8,826 bases of DNA. Origin: Candidatus Puniceispirillum sp. Lineage in GTDB: Bacteria > Pseudomonadota > Alphaproteobacteria > Puniceispirillales > Puniceispirillaceae. Position numbers and translations under genes: made by a program. Location of the stretch: the NCBI GenBank assembly GCA_018668795.1, contig JABJBD010000218.1:1-8826 (forward strand), in the 5' to 3' direction. Position 1 is the stretch's first letter, and every line of letters starts with the position of its first letter. The notes under the pieces were generated by a model. It worked only from the letters and a program-made list of their open reading frames with translations, had not been told where the DNA came from and did no database searches. This document shows positions 5,875-8,826 of this stretch, in pieces.

Positions 5875-7677
5875 ATGAACGCCTTTTTCAAAACCTCTGT
5901 CTTTTGCCGATTAAACGCCCTGAATTATGTTAGCTGGTGCTTTTTCAGGAGATGCCTTGTTATGCTGGCTGTGCTGACGGTGATGAGTGGGCAAAGCGTA
6001 AATGCGGCACCGTTGCCCGCGCCATTACCAACACCGCTATCCGATTTTGATGCTGTGCTTTATGAGCGTCTGTTCGCTTTGCAGCAAGCTGGCAAAATGA
6101 AGCAGGCAACGCGCGAAATGGGACGGCTTCGTGATCCCATGTTGATGGGGCATCTATTGTCGCAACGCTATCTGCATCCGACAGCATGGCGCTCGACCTA
6201 TAGCGAGCTGGCAAGCTGGCTCAGGCAATATAATGACCACCCCGATGCCAGCCGCATTTACTGGCTTGCCAAGCGCCGCAAGGGCAATGCGCAAAAAGCA
6301 CCGACCAAGCCAAAATCAGGTTATCTGAATGGCTATGGTCAGGCTGGAAGCTATGGCTATCGTCCGACAATTCCGATGAGCACAAAGGCGCGGGCATCGA
6401 TTTCAACAACCCGCAATATCGCGCGTAAAGTGCGGCGGTCAATCCGTAAAGGGTGGCCTACAGGCGCTGTTGAAATCCTGAGTAGCAAAGCCAATAAACG
6501 CTATTTGACCAAACAGGAAGAAGCCCAGCTTCGTGGGGAAGTGGCGCATGCCTATTTCATTTTTGGCTATGATGACAAAGCGATCCGACAAGCGCGCTAT
6601 GCGATTGGCGTTGGCCGCGAAAGTGCGACTATGGCCTATTGGGCGGCAGGTTTGGCCTCATGGCGCAGTGGCCATTATGAAGATGCCGGTTTGTTTTTCC
6701 GCACCCTTGCCGGTTTTGACAAAGTGTCACCCGGGCTTCGTAGTAGCGCCGCGTTCTGGGCGCATCGGGTCGATATGCGGCATGGCCGATACCAGAATGC
6801 GACAAAATATCTGGAAATTGCCGCGCGTGAACTGGATAGTTTCTATGGCGTGATTGCGCGTAATGCGCTTGGCCAAAGCATGGATATTTCCTTTGATCTG
6901 CCCCCAGAGCATCCGGATTTTATGGCATGGCTGACAAATCAGCTTGGCGGCCAGCGGGTGCTGGCGTTACTGCAAATAGGCCGGCCTCATGATGCGGCGC
7001 GTGAATTGCGCTATTTATGGATGGATATGCCCGATCAGTTCAAACCAAGTGTGATGCGGTTAGCAGCTTTGCATAATATGCCTGGCCTGTCTTTTCGTGT
7101 TGGTGAAATCATCCGCAAAAATGGCGGCAAAAGCTGGTATGGGGCGTTGTACCCGCATCCTGAGTTTGCCGATATTGACTTTACCGTTGATGAAGCGCTG
7201 GTCTGGGCGGTATCGCGCCAAGAATCAGGCTTTAACCCGCGCGCCAAAAGTAGTGCCAAGGCATCGGGCCTGATGCAGCTTATGCCACGAACGGCGGCAT
7301 TTATTGGGCGTGACAGAGGCTATCGTGATCGCAAACGCAGTGAGCTTTTACTCCCAAAAGTTAATCTGGCATTGGGGCAGAAATATATCCGGCATCTTCT
7401 GGATGAACAGATCATTGATAATTCGCTGGTGCGTTTGCTGGCGGCCTATAATGGCGGCCCGGGCAATCTGAATAAATGGCTTCGTCAAGTTAATCATCAG
7501 GATGATGTGTTTCTGCTTGTTGAATCGATGCCAGCTCGCGAAACACGGTATTATGTGAAAAATGTTGTTTCGAATCTGGCGATCTATCGTGCGCGCTTTG
7601 GCGAAGATTCCCCCGCATTATTGTCACTGGCCATTGGTGAAAAGGGTACCTATGTTCCCTTTGCCGCGACAAATTAG
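5875..7677 (+). CDS. Soluble-type lytic murein transglycosylase (SLT domain)
   Basis: The enzyme is expected to cleave the glycan strands of peptidoglycan in the periplasm, leaving 1,6-anhydro-muramyl ends. The 600-residue protein has an N-terminal secretion signal: RR then the hydrophobic LVMLAVLTVMSG, with likely cleavage after SVNA. A Pro-rich start to the mature chain follows. Residues about 60-430 form an alpha-helical region like the superhelical ring domain of Slt70. The C-terminal SLT domain contains SRQESGFNP with catalytic Glu450, GLMQLMP (465-471), AAYNGGPGNL (523-532) and ETRYYVKNV. ATG 5875 is chosen because it keeps the positively charged RR before the hydrophobic core. Its ribosome site (AGG, 11 bases away) is weak. 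The ATG at 5962 has a better site (AGGAGA, nine bases) but would leave a signal with no positive charge. An even longer frame reaching back to 5695 overlaps udg and is not credible. Confidence 0.93.
   Translation: MNAFFKTSVFCRLNALNYVSWCFFRRCLVMLAVLTVMSGQSVNAAPLPAPLPTPLSDFDAVLYERLFALQQAGKMKQATREMGRLRDPMLMGHLLSQRYLHPTAWRSTYSELASWLRQYNDHPDASRIYWLAKRRKGNAQKAPTKPKSGYLNGYGQAGSYGYRPTIPMSTKARASISTTRNIARKVRRSIRKGWPTGAVEILSSKANKRYLTKQEEAQLRGEVAHAYFIFGYDDKAIRQARYAIGVGRESATMAYWAAGLASWRSGHYEDAGLFFRTLAGFDKVSPGLRSSAAFWAHRVDMRHGRYQNATKYLEIAARELDSFYGVIARNALGQSMDISFDLPPEHPDFMAWLTNQLGGQRVLALLQIGRPHDAARELRYLWMDMPDQFKPSVMRLAALHNMPGLSFRVGEIIRKNGGKSWYGALYPHPEFADIDFTVDEALVWAVSRQESGFNPRAKSSAKASGLMQLMPRTAAFIGRDRGYRDRKRSELLLPKVNLALGQKYIRHLLDEQIIDNSLVRLLAAYNGGPGNLNKWLRQVNHQDDVFLLVESMPARETRYYVKNVVSNLAIYRARFGEDSPALLSLAIGEKGTYVPFAATN
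5947..5952 (+). promoter_or_regulatory. Internal Shine-Dalgarno-like site in the transglycosylase signal region
   Basis: AGGAGA lies nine bases before an in-frame ATG at 5962 (residue 30 of the long form). The same bases encode the Arg-Arg pair that precedes the hydrophobic core, so the match may be a coincidence of codon choice or may mark the true or a second start. Confidence 0.35.
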
Positions 7678-7743
7678 GTGGTGGATTGAAATTAGATAAT
7701 AGATTGATAGGGATGCCCCGAAATGATGAAAGAGGCTAGATAG

Positions 7744-8304
7744 ATGACCGGACATGAGAAGCGTATCGATGAATCGGTGTCGTTTGTGGCGGTCAATATT
7801 GCAGTTCTGACAGTTTCGGATTCGCGCACGATGGCTGATGATAAATCAGGCGATCTGCTGGTCGCGCGGGTGCAAGGCGATGGCCATAATCTGGCAGATA
7901 GAGCGCTTGTGACCGATGATTTCACGGCGATCACCGGCCAGCTTTCCGCATGGATCGACATGCCAGAGATTGATGTGGTGATTTCAACTGGCGGTACCGG
8001 ACTGACCGGACGCGATGGCACGCCAGAAGCGTTTCGTGCGGTTTTTGACAAGGAAATCGAAGGCTTTGGCGAAATTTTCCGACTGGTCTCGTTTGACAAG
8101 ATTGGCACCTCAACGATCCAGTCGCGTGCGGTTGGTGGTGTGGCCAAAGGCACCTATCTATTTGCCTTGCCAGGGTCGTCATCAGCGTGCCGCGATGGCT
8201 GGGATGAGATTTTGCGCTATCAACTCGATATAAGGCATAAGCCATGTAACTTTGTCGAGATCATGCCACGTTTACGTGAATCGGCCGATCAACGGCGGGT
8301 ATAA
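7744..8304 (+). CDS. moaB: Molybdenum cofactor biosynthesis protein MoaB
   Basis: MoaB/MogA-type proteins bind molybdopterin, and the family activity is its adenylylation before molybdenum insertion. In organisms without MogA, MoaB is thought to take that role. The 186-residue protein has the typical N-terminal strand VNIAVLTVSDSR (18-29). The molybdopterin-binding signature is STGGTGLTGRDGTPEA (81-96). IQSRAVGG (125-132) and ALPGSSSACRDGWDEIL (141-157) follow, then the MoaB-style ending QLDIRHKPCNF. The length and ending fit MoaB better than MogA. AGAGG (7731-7735) lies eight bases before the start. The gap to the transglycosylase is 66 bases and holds no clear terminator. The stop overlaps the rnhB start by one base. 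No other molybdenum cofactor gene is in the window. Confidence 0.95.
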   Translation: MTGHEKRIDESVSFVAVNIAVLTVSDSRTMADDKSGDLLVARVQGDGHNLADRALVTDDFTAITGQLSAWIDMPEIDVVISTGGTGLTGRDGTPEAFRAVFDKEIEGFGEIFRLVSFDKIGTSTIQSRAVGGVAKGTYLFALPGSSSACRDGWDEILRYQLDIRHKPCNFVEIMPRLRESADQRRV

Positions 8305-8826
8305 TGCCGAAATTATCGCGCCCAGATTTGTCACGTCAAGATTTGTCGCGCCCAGATTTATCGCGTGAGCATGCATGTGAAGGGCTGGTGATCGGTATTG
8401 ACGAAGCGGGACGTGGCCCCTGGGCAGGCCCTGTGACGGTGGCGGCGATCTGGCTTGATCCCGCATGTTATGACAAGCTACCCGCGACGCTTGATGATTC
8501 CAAAAAGCTAAAGCCCGCGACACGTGCGACGCTTTATAGCGCGCTGACCACAAGCACACATATATATAGTGTCATATCGGTGCCGCCTGCGGTGATCGAT
8601 GCAGGAAACATTCTGCAAGTCACATTACAAGCAATGCATGATTGTGCAGAGGATGTAGCTGGTCAGCTTGCACAGGTAGGGCATAATGCGCCGCTTCATA
8701 TGCTGGTGGATGGATCGATCATGCCGCCTGTACCGGTGGTGTCTGCTCGTACAAGCACGATAACAGGCGAAGCGGTGATTGGCGGCGATGGGTTATCATT
8801 ATCGATTGCGGCAGCGTCGATCATCG
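8304..8826 (+). CDS. rnhB: Ribonuclease HII, 3' end beyond the window
   Basis: RNase HII nicks DNA 5' of embedded ribonucleotides and degrades RNA in RNA-DNA hybrids, using two metal ions. The visible 174 codons show GIDEAGRGPWAGPV (31-44), with Asp33 and Glu34 as the first two metal ligands. DDSKKL (64-69) and LVDG (134-137, Asp136 as the third ligand) follow, then the start of the IAAASI motif at the window edge. The fourth acidic ligand lies beyond the end. The residue after DG is Ser where Asn is common. Before the catalytic domain is a repetitive N-terminal segment (residues 4-22, LSRxD units) not seen in typical RNase HII. The ATG overlaps the moaB stop in TAATG, which suggests coupled translation. 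In many alphaproteobacteria a CcrM-type DNA methyltransferase gene follows rnhB, but that cannot be seen here. Confidence 0.95.
   Translation, partial: MPKLSRPDLSRQDLSRPDLSREHACEGLVIGIDEAGRGPWAGPVTVAAIWLDPACYDKLPATLDDSKKLKPATRATLYSALTTSTHIYSVISVPPAVIDAGNILQVTLQAMHDCAEDVAGQLAQVGHNAPLHMLVDGSIMPPVPVVSARTSTITGEAVIGGDGLSLSIAAASII
8313..8372 (+). repeat. Four-unit 15-bp repeat at the 5' end of rnhB
   Basis: Units at 8313-8327, 8328-8342, 8343-8357 and 8358-8372 encode LSRPD, LSRQD, LSRPD and LSREH. Units one and three differ by one base; the second and fourth have diverged further. The repeat directly precedes the catalytic domain (which begins near residue 28) and keeps the reading frame. Starting translation after the repeat is not supported, because no good start codon with a ribosome site lies between 8372 and the GIDEAGRG motif. 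Confidence 0.8.

Noticed and set aside
6010..6039. PLPA/PLPT repeat at the mature N-terminus of the transglycosylase as another recent tandem repeat
   Set aside because: The units have diverged strongly at synonymous positions, so it looks like an old Pro-rich linker rather than recent slippage.
8313..8372. LSRxD units as a pentapeptide-repeat domain
   Set aside because: There are only four units and they do not follow the A(D/N)LxX pattern with its central Leu or Phe, so no beta-helix is expected.

Overview
The window is ordinary chromosomal housekeeping sequence from an alphaproteobacterium. GC content is moderate and genes are packed tightly on both strands. The assignment rests on protein style: an ETF-ubiquinone oxidoreductase with the start typical of that class, a family-4-like uracil-DNA glycosylase with the CALK/LPWRPPGNR variant motifs, and a moaB-rnhB pair. 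A marine SAR116/Rhodospirillales-like source would fit, but that is only an inference. I see no tRNA, rRNA, CRISPR array, insertion sequence, phage gene or convincing intrinsic terminator.

Layout. The left half (34-4569) is read on the minus strand. In transcription order it holds ETF-ubiquinone oxidoreductase, a TPR-repeat lipoprotein of unknown function, and ispE (isoprenoid precursor synthesis). A divergent intergenic region of about 355 bases (4570-4925) follows. It holds a candidate minus-strand promoter and a short tandem repeat. The right half (4926-8826) is read on the plus strand: a uracil-DNA glycosylase, a soluble-type lytic murein transglycosylase, moaB (molybdenum cofactor), and the 5' part of rnhB (RNase HII), which runs off the window end. 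Gaps on the plus strand are short (16 and 66 bases, then a 1-base overlap), so these four genes may be one transcript.

How the genes work together. There is no single pathway. ETF-QO feeds electrons from flavoprotein dehydrogenases into ubiquinone, and IspE makes an isoprenoid precursor (also needed for the quinone tail). The glycosylase and RNase HII remove misplaced uracil and ribonucleotides from DNA. The transglycosylase trims peptidoglycan, and MoaB acts in molybdopterin cofactor synthesis. No novel multi-gene system is visible.

The most notable observations are small-scale. Three unrelated genes (ispE, udg, rnhB) each carry an in-frame 15-bp tandem repeat in a non-catalytic segment. 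Further 11-, 12- and 13-bp tandem repeats occur nearby. The uracil-DNA glycosylase has only one cysteine in the whole protein, so it cannot build the four-cysteine iron-sulfur cluster of classical family 4 enzymes.
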